From assembly GCF_003263785.1 (NCBI RefSeq), contig NZ_JYJK01000002.1:18368-82367 (forward strand): a DNA stretch of 64,000 nucleotides. Direction: 5' to 3'. Origin of the DNA: Vibrio variabilis (GTDB lineage Bacteria > Pseudomonadota > Gammaproteobacteria > Enterobacterales > Vibrionaceae). Below, piece after piece: positions 32,899 to 43,566 of the stretch (positions are counted from its first letter, which is position 1; each line of letters starts with the position of its first letter). Below the pieces are notes generated by a model. That model was not told the DNA's origin. It worked only from the letters and a program-made list of their open reading frames with translations, and did not search any database. The position numbers were made by a program, and so were the translations under genes.

Positions 32899-33926
32899 CT
32901 ATGACAGCTTTTCCAGAATATCTTTGGCTCTGCCCACGACGCAGTTGTCCAAGTTCATTCCCGCCCACAAAGGACTATAATCCCCACTCGCGTGTGATTC
33001 TGCTTTTGAGCGAAGAGGCGCCATAGCGATTGACGCATAAGGAAATGCAGGCGCATTTGTCGAAATAAAACCTTGTTCAATCATGACCTTGTTGATGATT
33101 CCTCTCGCAGGACGGCCTGAGAAAACATTGGTGACTTCCGTTCTACTATCGCTAGATTGAATGGCCGAACGGTGCACTTGACTGGTTTTGGCTTCATCAC
33201 AGAGTAGAAACGCTGTACCTATCTGCACGCCGCAACAGCCCATTACCATCAAGCGCTCAACATCAGCGCTTGAACCGATTCCACCAGCTGCAATTATCGG
33301 CACTGTCAGGTGTTGCCTTAGCTCACTTACCAAGTCATTAGTGGTCATTTGACTGGAGAGTTCGTCGGTTAAAAACATCGCTCGGTGACCACCCGCCTCA
33401 ATGCCTTGGGCAATCACCATATCAGCGCCATTGTTTTGCAACCATACACCTTCTTCGAGTGTGGTTGCCGAAGAGAGGATCACCGAGCCCCAAGACTTAA
33501 TTCTTGCCACCAGTTCAGGTGAAGGCAATCCAAAGTGAAAACTAACTACCGGAGGTTTAAACGCTTCAATAGCATCTGCCATATCAACATCAAAAGGATA
33601 ACGCAGTCCGCCAATTCCACTTGGTACTTTTGCATCGAGCAAGTCGTAATAGCCTTGCAGAGTAGACTGCCAAGTCACAAGTGCCTCTTCATCGATTGGG
33701 GCATATCGTGACAAAAGAAGTTGAGATTATAGGGCTTAATGCTGCGCGCTGTGAAAGCTTCAATCTCAGAAACGACTTGTTCAGGTGTCAGCATTCCACA
33801 AGGGATCGAACCCAAACCGCCAGCTTCAGATACAACTAACGCCAACTCCCAATTTTGAACGCCCGCCATCGGCGCCTGAATAATATCGAGATTAATGCCC
33901 AGGATTTGACTCAATGTTGCGTGCAT
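32899..33926 (-). CDS. Nitronate monooxygenase family FMN protein, frameshifted
   Basis: Two frames (33926 to about 33700, then to 32899) form one protein of about 342 residues of the NMO/2-nitropropane dioxygenase TIM-barrel family. Landmarks: IIQAPMAGVQNWELALVVSEAGGLGSIPCG, YNLNFFCHDMP, the catalytic His in GIEAGGHRAMF, PIIAAGGIGSSADVERLMVMG and GVQIGTAFLLCDEA. The break lies at the GGGG run 33698-33701, where one more base reads HDMPPIDEEAL. These enzymes oxidise nitronates such as propionate 3-nitronate, a plant toxin. It stands alone between unknown genes. Confidence 0.88.
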
Positions 33927-34079
33927 GCTGACTCCTTTCAGATATGAACTGGTGCACGCATGAAAATAACAGAGTCTGATGGGGTGTAAACTAAAGTGTT
34001 AATGAAATGTGACTTCACTTTCAGCGCTAAACTCAGTAATAGTTCACACTCAAATGAAAGCTAGCAAGCTATTTCTACG

Positions 34080-34424
34080 CTAACTTCGAAGCACTTTACG
34101 CATATAAAGCCCTATTAACGACATAATGAAGACAGTAAGCGAAGATGCATAACCATTGAAGAAGTACATGCTTCCCATTTCACTTAGAACAGCCTGCCTA
34201 AACGATGGTTCAACATACATATCATAAAAACTCGAAGCCAATATCAATGACACAAAAGCAGCAATTATTGGCGAGAGGCTGAATCTCATCGAAGCTAGGA
34301 GGAACAGGATTCCCAATAAAGTAGCTGTTGCCCACATGCTTTCGAAGGATGGTAATTTATCTATTATCTCGGCATGGCATACAGCTGAAAAAGCGTACAC
34401 AGAGGTAAAAACCCATCTATTCAT
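34080..34424 (-). CDS. Small membrane protein, possible immunity protein for the adjacent Tlde1-like gene
   Basis: A 114-residue protein with an N-terminal signal-like stretch (about residues 1-18) and three hydrophobic helices (about 32-50, 50-67 and 88-108). No family recognised. Its ATG overlaps the stop of the upstream Tlde1-like frame (ATGA at 34421-34424), the arrangement expected of an effector and immunity pair, and an inner-membrane or periplasm-facing product would fit protection against a peptidoglycan-modifying toxin. The link is inferred from position only. Confidence 0.5.
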   Translation of the reverse strand: MNRWVFTSVYAFSAVCHAEIIDKLPSFESMWATATLLGILFLLASMRFSLSPIIAAFVSLILASSFYDMYVEPSFRQAVLSEMGSMYFFNGYASSLTVFIMSLIGLYMRKVLRS

Positions 34425-34856
34425 TCTGTCACCTCAACGGGAATTTTCACCTGGCTAGAACTTATATAACTAAGTATTTTGTCTGTTATCGGGCTACCAG
34501 TAAGCCCACCTCCAATATCGATACATCCAGCTGAACCAGCTAAACTGCCACCATGAAGAAAAAAGTTATCTCTTCCATGTCGTTTTGAACCAGCCAATGG
34601 ATGAAGTCTTACTCGCCAGTCCCCCAGTCACCCGAAACTTTCCTAAGTAGATCACCCACGATGTTTGGATCACTGATTTCTTTTGGATCAATATAGTAGT
34701 TTCCAACAGGCAGAGGCCCTTCAAAAGCTTCATCTGACATGTCAATGAAGAGTTGTTAAGACAACTACCTCTTCCACTTGTCGCCTTCACCGATAACGAT
34801 AGGCACGGCGTGATCAAGTTTAGTCTAGCTCGACCTATCGAAAAAACTAGCTTCAT
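34421..34856 (-). pseudogene. Tlde1/DUF2778-like L,D-transpeptidase, broken frame
   Basis: No single frame is open, but joined frames give a recognisable protein of about 145 residues: MKLVF-FDRSS, AVPIVIGEGDKW, MSDEAFEGPLPVGNYYIDP, VSGDWG-DWRVRLHPL and finally RHGRDNFFLHGG followed by SLAGSAGCIDIGGG. The HGG...GSAGC pattern has the His and Cys expected of Tlde1-type (DUF2778) peptidoglycan transpeptidase/carboxypeptidase enzymes, known as type VI effectors. Breaks fall at a six-A run (34841-34846), near 34740-34770, and at a five-C run (34621-34625). An in-frame TAG at 34825-34827 is not explained by an indel. Either a true pseudogene or a gene damaged by base errors. Confidence 0.6.
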
Positions 34857-35250
34857 ACTTACTCCATAGTTCCACTTTGGTCGTTAAAATCTACCACTAG
34901 AAACTGAAGAAATTCTCATTCTAGTATCAATTATTAAAGCAACTCGGTTCTCTTCACATATTAAGACTGACGATCTGTATTGTATTACTCACTAAAATGG
35001 CTACAAAGAATAGTATGTACATTTCAGCCAGATTGATTTAACTGTGTACAAAAGGTTTCAACTAATCTAATTCCATGCCGAATTAGGCGTTTAAACTAGC
35101 CAACTTCCTCCAGTCTCAAAAACTAAGCCCCACCAGCCTAGCATCCGACTCTTTGTTAATGTCGTGTTAACAATTTATTGCGAGCACATTTTATACAATA
35201 TACCTTTCTCCTTGTGATAACGATAACGAACCAAACACAACGAGGAAGTG
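34857..35250. other. oppA upstream region
   Basis: No gene seen. The left 250 bases are AT-rich and featureless; the right end holds the operator-like motif at 35186-35202 and the oppA ribosome site (GAGGAAG). Confidence 0.5.
35186..35202 (-). promoter_or_regulatory. Operator-like 17-mer upstream of oppA
   Basis: On the minus strand TATATTGTATAAAATGT, 48 bases before the oppA ATG. It ties the peptide transporter to the hydroxyproline locus about 5 kb away. Confidence 0.65.
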
Positions 35251-36860
35251 ATGAAAAAGACCAAGCTACTGATGTTAGGAACGCTCGTCGCCAGTGTGCT
35301 CGCGACGGGGGCAATAGCAAAACCCTACCCACAAGGCACGCAACTTGCGCCTGAACAATCAATCACGCTCAACAACGGGGCGGAAGTCACCTCTATTGAC
35401 CCTGCAAAGCAAGCTGCAGAACCTGCGTTTAATCTAGGGCGTGACCTGTTTGAAGGGCTCACCGTTCAAGACAAACAAGGTCGTACGATTCCAGGTATTG
35501 CTAAATCTTGGAGTGCCAATGCCGACAATACGGTCTACACCTTTAATCTGCGTGAGTCTAATTGGTCCAATGGCGAGGCATTAACGGCACACGATTTTGT
35601 CTACAGCTGGCAACGTCTACTGAATCCAGAAACGGCCTCCCCTTATGCTTGGTTTGCCGCCATTCCGAAAATCAAAAACTCGGCGAACATTATGGCCGGC
35701 AAAGCCGCACCAGAAACTTTGGGCGTACGCGCCATCGATGACCTAACCTTCGAAGTCACTCTTGAGCAGCCAGTACCGTTTTTTATTAAGCTGCTAAGCC
35801 ACCCCGTATTAGCACCCGTACATCAAGCCACCGTTGAAAAGTACGGCAGCGAATGGACTCAGCCTGCCAATATCGTCACGAACGGTGCTTTCAGCGTAGA
35901 GAGCTGGAAAGTGAATGAGAAGATGGTGATGAAGAAAAACCCACATTATTGGGACGCCGGCAACGTGTACTTGAAGAGATCACTTGGCTACCCATTGGTG
36001 ATGCCAACGTCTCCCTCAATCGTTACCTAGCGGGTGAAATTGATGAGGCGCTGTCGATTCCGTCGGCACAAAAAAATAAGCTTCTTAAGCAGTTCCCAGA
36101 GCAAGTGGCAGATACCAGTGCATCACTCGGTTCGACGTTCTACTACCTTAATACCGAAAAAGGACCGACCAAAGATGTTCGCGTTCGAACAGCACTCTCT
36201 TACGCTATCGACCGCAGCATTCTAACCAGTGCGATTTTGAAAAATGGCGGCATTCCTATGTTTACGCTAGTACCACCGCAAACCGATGGTTACCGCAGCC
36301 ACACGCCTGAGTTTGCTAACTGGACGCAGCAAGAGCGTAATCAAAAAGCGAAGCAGCTTCTCGCTGATGCGGGGTATGGCAAAGACAACCCGCTTAAACT
36401 CACCTTCACAGTTCCAACCTTTTCTAACGATGTGAAGATGGCGACTGCGATGGTAGGGATGTGGAAAAGCGTCTTGGGCGTACAAGTTGAAATCCAGCAG
36501 CTCGAGCCAAAAGTATTCTATGCACTCAAAGATCCAGGCAACGTCAGCCGCGGAGGCTGGACAGCAGACTACAACGAAGCATCGACTTGGTTAGACATAT
36601 TTGTCTCCACTGGTGAGTACAACGATTCTAAATTCAACAATGCGCTCTACGACAAGCTCATGAATGAATCGAAAGTCATGGCGGATCCATCGCAAGCGTA
36701 CATCGAAGCAGAAACTCTGCTCATTGACGAGATGGCGATCATTCCCGTCTACCGCCCTGGTAATGACCAGTATCTGGTGAAGCCTTATATCGGTGGCTAC
36801 GAGCGCACCAATCCTGAGTCTTCTTATTACCGCAAGAACGTCTACGTCACAGCACATTAA
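35251..36860 (+). CDS. oppA: Oligopeptide ABC transporter, periplasmic binding protein, frameshifted
   Basis: A family 5 extracellular solute-binding protein of about 536 residues with a signal peptide (MKKTKLLMLGTLVASVLATGAIA). Typical motifs: NNGAEVTSIDPAKQAAEPAFNLGRDLFEGL, WSNGEALTAHDFVYSWQRLLNP, VTNGAFSVESWKVNEKMVMKKNPHYWD and RTALSYAIDR. The frame breaks at about 35971, where one more base joins NVYL to EEITWLPIGDANVSLNRY. It delivers peptides to OppBC. Given the neighbours, Pro- or Hyp-containing peptides are the probable cargo. Confidence 0.9.
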
Positions 36861-36936
36861 GACACCACTTTTGGGTCGACCTGACAGCAACGTCATAGCA
36901 CGTAGGTAGGCCCTTTTTTCTTTATTGGAGACGATT

Positions 36937-37857
36937 ATGTTGTGGTACATCCTTCGGCGTCTTTGCATCGCCATCCCTACCCTACTCTTTATCGCCCTAG
37001 TCTCGTTTTGGCTGATGCACATTGCGCCCGGTGGTCCATTTGATATGGAGCGTCCAATGCCAGAAGTGGTACGTGCCAACATTGAGGCTAAGTTTCACCT
37101 CAACGAGCCCTTTTTGATTCAATACGGCATCTATATCAAAAATTTCCTTCAAGGCGATTTGGGACCAAGTTTTGTTTATCAAGACTTTACGGTGACTCAG
37201 TTGGTCGCTCAGTCTTGGCCTGTCTCTGCGGTGTTGGGCGTATTGTCATTTTGTATTTCAGTACCGGTCGGGATGATATTAGGGACGCTGGCTGCTCTTA
37301 ATCGTAACAGTCGGTTGGACTACTTTTTGATGTCGCTATCAATGACAGGCGTCGTGATCCCCGCCTTTGTGCTCGCGCCGGTGTTAGTGACCATTTTTTC
37401 GATTCATTTAGGTTGGCTTCCTGCAGGCGGCTGGGAAAATGGCGCGGCGGCATTTCTAGTATTGCCGGTGCTCAGTTTGGCGATTGGATCGGTGGCCAGT
37501 ATCGCTCGTGTCATGCGTGGCGCGATGATAGAAACCCTAAACCAACCCTATATTCGCACCGCTCAAGCAAAAGGGCTTTCCACCAGCTACATCCTGTTTC
37601 ATCACGCCCTAAGGCCGTCTTTGATCCCTGTCGTAGCCATGCTTGGACCTGCGTTTGTTGCTGTGGTTACGGGCTCAGTAATCATCGATATCTTTTTTGG
37701 TACCGGCGGCATGGGTCAGCACTTTGTATCGGGCGCACTTAACCGAGACTATGGGCTGGTTATGGGAATCACACTTATCGTCGCTTCACTGACCATACTG
37801 TTCAACTTGATTGTCGATATCTTATACACAGTGATTGACCCAAGAATTAACGTCTAG
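36937..37857 (+). CDS. oppB: Oligopeptide ABC transporter permease
   Basis: A 306-residue inner-membrane permease with six predicted helices. It begins WYILRRLCIAIPTLLFIALVSFWLMHIAPGGPF, the standard OppB/DppB N-terminus, and has the ABC-coupling EAA-like loop RTAQAKGLSTSYILFHHALRPSLIP. GGAG precedes the ATG at 36937. It follows oppA by 76 bases and precedes oppC by 8. Confidence 0.94.
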   Translation: MLWYILRRLCIAIPTLLFIALVSFWLMHIAPGGPFDMERPMPEVVRANIEAKFHLNEPFLIQYGIYIKNFLQGDLGPSFVYQDFTVTQLVAQSWPVSAVLGVLSFCISVPVGMILGTLAALNRNSRLDYFLMSLSMTGVVIPAFVLAPVLVTIFSIHLGWLPAGGWENGAAAFLVLPVLSLAIGSVASIARVMRGAMIETLNQPYIRTAQAKGLSTSYILFHHALRPSLIPVVAMLGPAFVAVVTGSVIIDIFFGTGGMGQHFVSGALNRDYGLVMGITLIVASLTILFNLIVDILYTVIDPRINV

Positions 37858-37865
37858 GAGGCACC

Positions 37866-38813
37866 ATGATCACTACTAAAAAACTCGATGCCTCTCAGTT
37901 TTCCGAGCAGGTCATCAACCATATTGAAACCAGTCAGATTGAAGCTGTCGAAGGTCGCAGCCTTTGGCAAGATGCGTGGAGCCGGTTTCGCAAAAACCGC
38001 GCTGCGATGACTTCCATCTATCTGCTCGCTTTTATCGTGCTATGCATAACCGCAGGGCCACACCTGACCCCATTTAGCCATGATGAAATCGACTGGAACG
38101 TGGTATCAGAACCGTATGAACTGGGTAAGCCATCCATCTCCTCACAGCACTACTTTGGCACCGATGACTTAGGGCAAGATCTGTTCGCTCGCACCATGAA
38201 AGGCGGACAGCTCTCCATCATGGTGGGCTTTATGGGCGCGCTTGTCGCAGTGGTTATCGGCACTATTTGGGGCAGTATCTCTGGCTACCTCGGCGGAGTC
38301 GTCGATAGCGTCATGATGCGAGTCATCGAGATCCTCGATTCCGTCCCCTTCATGTTCATGGTGATTCTCTTTGTCACGCTGTTTGGCAACAACATCTACC
38401 TAATTTTTGTTGTCATCGGCATGGTTTCTTGGCTGGGCATCGCTCGCGTGGTGCGAGGCGTGACCTTCAGTATTAAAAAACGTGAGTTCATAGAAGCGGC
38501 GCACTCTATTGGTGTCTCAAGGCTCACCATAGTAAGGCGCCACGTTTTGCCCAATGTACTTGGCATTGTGATGGTTTACTCCTCTTTGATGGTGCCGGGT
38601 TTCATCATGTTTGAATCGTTTTTGAGCTTTTTGGGTCTGGGCGTTCAACCGCCAGATACTAGCTGGGGCATTTTGATAGCCGAGGGCGCAAAAACCATTG
38701 ATGTCGCCTTGTGGCAGTTGCTGTTTCCATCGGCTTTTTTGGTCGCCACCTTGTTCTGTTTTAACTTCATTGGTGATGGTCTTCGCGACGCACTTGACCC
38801 TAAAGACCGCTAG
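37866..38813 (+). CDS. oppC: Oligopeptide ABC transporter permease
   Basis: A 315-residue partner permease of OppB. It has the N-terminal cytoplasmic extension ending in LWQDAWSRFRKNRAAMTSIYLL, the motif FGTDDLGQDLFARTMKGGQLS, and an EAA loop (EFIEAAHSIGVSRLTIVRRHVLPN). AGGAGG overlaps the oppB stop and lies 6 bases before this ATG, so both are translated from one message. Confidence 0.94.
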   Translation: MITTKKLDASQFSEQVINHIETSQIEAVEGRSLWQDAWSRFRKNRAAMTSIYLLAFIVLCITAGPHLTPFSHDEIDWNVVSEPYELGKPSISSQHYFGTDDLGQDLFARTMKGGQLSIMVGFMGALVAVVIGTIWGSISGYLGGVVDSVMMRVIEILDSVPFMFMVILFVTLFGNNIYLIFVVIGMVSWLGIARVVRGVTFSIKKREFIEAAHSIGVSRLTIVRRHVLPNVLGIVMVYSSLMVPGFIMFESFLSFLGLGVQPPDTSWGILIAEGAKTIDVALWQLLFPSAFLVATLFCFNFIGDGLRDALDPKDR

Positions 38814-38815
38814 GA

Positions 38816-39828
38816 ATGCACATTATGACGATATTAACGGTAAACAATATGAACGTTGAGTTTGCAACGCCTGACGGTACGGTCAAGGCGGTCAACAATC
38901 TCAGCTATAGCATCAGTGCTGGCGAGACTTTAGGTATTGTCGGCGAATCAGGCTCAGGCAAAAGCCAATCAGTATTCGCGCTCATGGGGCTGACGGCTCA
39001 CAATGGCAAGGTGTCTGGCGAGGCCAACTTGCATGGCGAAAACCTATTGTCGATGTCTAAACGACAGCTCAACCACATTCGAGCAGAGAAGATCAGCATG
39101 ATCTTTCAAGACCCGATGACCTCACTCAACCCATTCATGAAAATCGGCAAGCAGCTTTGCGAAGTACTGATCATTCACAAAGGACTGTCGCGCGTTGAAG
39201 CACAAGCCGAGTCAATTAGAATGCTTGATGCGGTGCGTATTCCTTCTCCAGAGACTCGCCTTAATCAATACCCTCATGAGCTTTCAGGCGGCATGCGCCA
39301 GCGGGTAATGATTGCGATGGCGCTGCTGTGTCGTCCGGAGCTGTTGATTGCTGATGAACCAACAACGGCGCTGGATGTGACGGTACAGGCGCAAATCCTG
39401 TCCCTCTTGCGAGATCTGCAACATGAGTTTAATACCGCCATCTTGCTCATCACCCATGACATGGGCATCGTGGCTGAGATGTGCGACCGAGTACTGGTGA
39501 TGTACGGCGGCAACCGCATGGAGCAAGCGGATACTGAAAGCTTGTTTGCTCACCCAGCACACCCTTACACCCAAGACTGCTCAACGCCATTCCATCGGTA
39601 AGCGAAGATATGGATCGCCTGCCGACCATTCCGGGCAGTCCACCTAGCGCGCTAATTAACCACAAAGGCTGCCCATTCAAAGAGCGCTGCCAACACTACA
39701 AGCCTGAGTGTAGCGCTTCCATGCCTGCATTTTTGCCGATTTCGCAGCAGCAAGCGATCGCTTGTCATGTCGCTGGTCAGCAAACCGTGACCCCACTTTT
39801 TAATCAGCCTACAACTCAGTTGGCCTAA
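38816..39828 (+). CDS. oppD: Oligopeptide ABC transporter ATPase, frameshifted
   Basis: An ABC ATPase of about 337 residues. Walker [10 protein letters not shown], signature [15 protein letters not shown], Walker [16 protein letters not shown] and the switch His in LITHDMG are all present. The C-terminal OppD/DppD cysteine-containing motif [15 protein letters not shown], which binds an iron-sulphur cluster in some relatives, lies in the second frame. The break is near 39575: one more base reads [24 protein letters not shown] at 38816 or 38825 may be used. Confidence 0.92.
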
Positions 39829-39837
39829 GGAGATAGT

Positions 39838-40836
39838 ATGCAACGCAAAGAAATACTATTGGCGGCGCAAGATCTGCAAGTACACTTTACGGTCAAAAAG
39901 CACCTTATCGCCAGCAAACGTAAGGTGGTTAAGGCCGTCAATGGCATTGATATCGATGTTTATCGTGGTGAAACCTTAGGAATCGTGGGTGAATCTGGCT
40001 GCGGCAAATCGACACTTGCGCGTGCGCTGCTGAGATTGATTGAACCAACACACGGCGATCTCATCTGGAAAGGTGAAGATATGCGCGCATTTGGTAAAGC
40101 CGAACTTGCTCGCCGCCGCCGTGAATTTCAAATGGTATTCCAAGACCCCTCTGCCTGTTTGAACCCAAGGCTAACCATCGCAGAGTGCATTGCCGAACCG
40201 CTTCTCACTCACGAACCTCAGCTCAAGCGACAAGAAGTTGAGCGACGTGTCATCACCATGATGGACAAAGTTGGCTTGTTGGCGAGCCAGCGTAATCGCT
40301 ATCCCCATGAGTTTTCAGGCGGTCAATGCCAACGTGTCGGCATTGCAAGAGCGCTGATCCTTAATCCTGATCTTGTCGTCTGTGATGAGCCAGTCAGTGC
40401 ATTGGATGTTTCGGTTCAAGCCCAGGTCATTAACTTACTCGATGACTTAAAAAAAGAGATGGGTCTGACCTTAGTCATGATTGCTCACGATCTGAGTGTG
40501 GTTCGACACATCAGCGATCGCGTGATGGTGATGTATCTTGGCAAACCGATGGAGGTAGGACATTATCAGCAAGTGTTTGATGAGGCGAAACATCCCTACA
40601 CCAAAGCGCTCCTTTCCGCCGTGCCCATCGCCAATCCGACACTCGCCAAAGCGCGCGATATTCAACTTTTGAGTGGAGATTTACCTTCTCCACTCAATCC
40701 GCCAAGCGGCTGCGTATTTAGGACGCGCTGCCCAGATGCAACGGAGCAATGTGGACAGCAACCACCCACGAAAACGGGTAACCAGCATCACCATATTTTT
40801 TGTACTCACTCGACATTAGGAACGTCTCCTGTATGA
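39838..40836 (+). CDS. oppF: Oligopeptide ABC transporter ATPase
   Basis: A 332-residue second ATPase. Walker A is [15 protein letters not shown], signature [15 protein letters not shown], Walker [16 protein letters not shown], and the C-terminal oligopeptide-transporter motif has [23 protein letters not shown] precedes the ATG. The stop overlaps the start of the aminopeptidase gene (ATGA at 40833), so peptide uptake and cleavage are coupled. Confidence 0.94.
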   Translation: MQRKEILLAAQDLQVHFTVKKHLIASKRKVVKAVNGIDIDVYRGETLGIVGESGCGKSTLARALLRLIEPTHGDLIWKGEDMRAFGKAELARRRREFQMVFQDPSACLNPRLTIAECIAEPLLTHEPQLKRQEVERRVITMMDKVGLLASQRNRYPHEFSGGQCQRVGIARALILNPDLVVCDEPVSALDVSVQAQVINLLDDLKKEMGLTLVMIAHDLSVVRHISDRVMVMYLGKPMEVGHYQQVFDEAKHPYTKALLSAVPIANPTLAKARDIQLLSGDLPSPLNPPSGCVFRTRCPDATEQCGQQPPTKTGNQHHHIFCTHSTLGTSPV

Positions 40837-42616
40837 AACAGAACCCAATTTGTGAGCGATTAGCTCTTCTGCGCAATGCCATGAAACAGCGTGGCTACAG
40901 CGCGTATATCGTCACCAATAATGATCCACACAACAGCGAATACTCAGCAGCTCATTGGCTAGCGCGCAGTTGGATCTCTGGCTTTACGGGCTCCGCAGGC
41001 GATGCCGTGGTCACCGCTCAAGGTGGCGGGGTATGGACAGATGGCCGTTACTATATTCAAGCCGAAGAGCAGCTATCTGGTACTAGCTTGTCACTGTTCA
41101 AAGCAAAAGAAGCGGAAACGCCATCCATTGCTAAGTGGTTGGCACAAACGCTACCGACACAGTCAGTGGTCGGTGTCGATGGCCGCTCTATCAGCTACGC
41201 GTTCTATCAGCAGCTAGAGCAAGAGCTGACCCCAAAAGGCATTCGCATTGAACTAGCTGACATCCTAACACCGATTTGGCAAGAGCGTCCGCTGCGCCCA
41301 CAAGCGCCTATCTTTGGCCATGATATCGCCTATGCCGGTGAGTCGGTGGATGACAAGCTCACCCGACTGCGCGACTACCTGCGCGATGAGGAGGCACAAG
41401 CGCTGCTGGTCTCTACCCTTGACGATGTCATGTGGAGCCTAAACATTCGTGGCGCAGACACGCCCTACTGCCCAATTTCAGAGGCTTACTTACTGATTAC
41501 TGCACAAAGCTGCCATTTATTCATCGACCGATTAAAAATCAATGCCGCGCTTGAAAAGCAGCTGTTAGACGCTGGTATTGTGACGCTCGACTACGGCAAA
41601 GTCTCAGACACCATCAACTTGCTACCCAGCAAGACCAAGCTTCACTTTAGCTCAACCAATACTGACAGCCTACTCGCCAGCTCGATCAATCTGACCATAT
41701 CTTTGGTCGATACCCCATGTGTCGTCACCAAAATGAAGGCGCAGAAGAATCCAACCGAGCTGGCTTCCATGGAACAAACCCTGATTCAAGATGGCGTGGC
41801 CATGGTGCGCTTTATGCACTGGCTAGAGCAGCAGGTTCCGAGTGGCCAAGTGACTGAGCTAGCTGCAGAGCAGCAGCTACAAGGCTACCGCAAACAGCTT
41901 GATGGTTATCTATCCGACAGCTTTAGAACCATTGCAGCTTTGCAGAACATGGCGCCAAAATGCACTATGCTGCCAACGAACAAAGCAATGCGACCGTCGA
42001 TGAAAGCAATCTGTTTTTGGTCGACTCTGGCGGCCAATATCCGGGTGGCACCACAGATATTACCCGTACTTTCCATTACGGCCAGCCAACTGAGCAGCAG
42101 CGTATCGATTACACCTTGGTACTCAAAGCTGTTATCCGTCTAACGACCGCGCAGTTCTTAAAAGGCACCACAGGAGCGAACCTCGATATCCTCGCGCGAG
42201 GCGTACTCTGGCAGCATGGCATTGATTATAAATGTGGTACTGGTCATGGTGTGGGCGTCTGCTTGAACGTGCACGAAGGGCCGCAAAACTTCTCCCAAAA
42301 CATCAAAGAAGTGGCGCTAGAGCTTGGCATGGTGATCACCAACGAACCTGGTGTCTATCGTGAAGGCGAATACGGCATTCGCATTGAAAACATCATGAAG
42401 GTAGTACCACGTACCTCGAATGAGTTTGGTGAGTTCTATGGCTTTGAAACCATCACCATTGCGCCAATTGCAACCAACCTTTTAAACACTGAAATGCTCG
42501 AGTCCACAGAGCGCGCATGGCTCAATAACTATCATCAACAAGTATTCGAATTACTATCACCCTATCTTGCTGGCGATACGCTTGATTGGCTCAAGGACGC
42601 GACGCGTCCGATTTAA
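40833..42616 (+). CDS. Xaa-Pro aminopeptidase (aminopeptidase P, M24B family), frameshifted
   Basis: About 594 residues after repair, the length of the three-domain XPNPEP1-like group. Two N-terminal creatinase-like domains (VTNNDPHNSEYSAAHWLARSWISGFTGSAGDAVVT; LVSTLDDVMWSLNIRG) precede the pita-bread catalytic domain with metal ligands in LVDSGGQYPGGTTDITRTF, GTGHGVGVCLNVHEGP, ITNEPGVY and YGIRIENIM. The break is near 41936, where one more G reads TIAGFAEHGAKMHYAANE. The enzyme removes the N-terminal residue before proline in the cytoplasm. Its overlap with oppF and the hydroxyproline locus suggest it processes collagen-derived peptides. Confidence 0.9.
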
Positions 42617-42691
42617 TCCCTTCCTCTCCCGTGTTCCTTTCACGTGTTAGCCAGATGAAAGCAAGCTCTGATGGCTAGTGAAGAAAGGTTT

Positions 42692-42713
42692 GCCAGCGCA
42701 AGCTGGCTTTTTT
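42692..42713 (+). terminator. Terminator of the opp-aminopeptidase operon
   Basis: GCCAGC-GCAA-GCTGGC followed by TTTTTT, 75 bases after the aminopeptidase stop. Confidence 0.85.
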
Positions 42714-42971
42714 GTCCTTTGGAAGTTTGTCGAGGGTTGAAATTCAGGGTAATTGCACGGTGTATGTGCGGAGTTGTGTTGACGGAGCGTGAAGCACAGA
42801 AATGCCCCTTTCTCACTCAGAGTTGTTACTCTTCACTAAACAGCATCGATTACATTGACCAACATTTCTATTATTGAAAGCTCATGCAAAGCAAGTTTTG
42901 TTATCGTATCGACATGCATATTGGCGACAGCTAACGTTTGCCGCCATTCGTCTGGGTGAGGCTATTATCGT
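42714..42971. other. Boundary between opp operon and accessory island
   Basis: No supported gene. A short open frame crossing this region has no ribosome site and no recognisable protein. It separates the transporter operon from the AT-rich island that follows. Confidence 0.4.
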
Positions 42972-43559
42972 TTACTCGCTACAATTTTTCTTGAAGTCGA
43001 AAAAAGAGAAGCGGTTGTTTGAAGTACACCACCCTACAAGTAAGTAATGGCTCGGGACTCGGGTTTCATAAATGGTCGCAGCCTTTTGTAGCGCCCGAAA
43101 AGTTGTTTCAACCTCAACTTCAGTTTTGACCTGAAAAACCATGATCTTGTATCTAGATTCAGCCTGAAGCAGCTTGTTGAAATCATACATGAAGCTTTGA
43201 TCAGAAACTTCAATTTCCATAGTAAGAGCAACGCGTTTCAAGTGGTTATGATCATCGAACTCACGCCAAACGAAGTCATATAGCCATTCACCTGCGTTTG
43301 TTTTGTAGGATGGTCGTGATTTAAAACCCAATCGCTCTCCCTCGTCTCGAAATCTATGTTTAATGGCGGCATTTTTTGCAGGACTTTTCCAGATCTCTCT
43401 CTTCCATTGACTTTCATCTCCCTTTGCTTTGGCTTTAGCTTTCTTTTCCTGAATCGCATTATCTTGAATATCAAGAAACCACTGTTTAAATTGAGTTACC
43501 ATCTGAGTATCCTCCGGTAACGTCATGCTTTCAGGTGTCTTGAGTTTGATGGTGTCCAT
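42972..43559 (-). CDS. Unknown protein, possible PD-(D/E)XK nuclease-like fold
   Basis: A 195-residue soluble protein with no clear family. The middle reads NAGEWLYDFVWREFDD, then VALTMEIEVSDQSFMYDFNKLLQAESRYKIMVFQVKT. A beta-hairpin with an Asp, a strand with Glu-x-Glu, and a following Asp-Phe-x-Lys-Leu-Leu helix recall the PD-(D/E)XK restriction-type fold, but the match is by eye and weak. It lies 7 bases after a WYL regulator gene on the same strand, so it is probably its partner. Such WYL-linked pairs occur in defence loci. Confidence 0.5.
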   Translation of the reverse strand: MDTIKLKTPESMTLPEDTQMVTQFKQWFLDIQDNAIQEKKAKAKAKGDESQWKREIWKSPAKNAAIKHRFRDEGERLGFKSRPSYKTNAGEWLYDFVWREFDDHNHLKRVALTMEIEVSDQSFMYDFNKLLQAESRYKIMVFQVKTEVEVETTFRALQKAATIYETRVPSHYLLVGWCTSNNRFSFFDFKKNCSE

Positions 43560-43566
43560 ATATCCT

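Noticed and set aside
36591..37082. 163-codon minus-strand frame crossing the oppA-oppB junction
   Set aside because: It is antisense to well-supported opp genes and shows no family resemblance.
42671..42877. 68-codon open frame after the opp operon
   Set aside because: It runs through the terminator hairpin, has no ribosome site and no recognisable protein.
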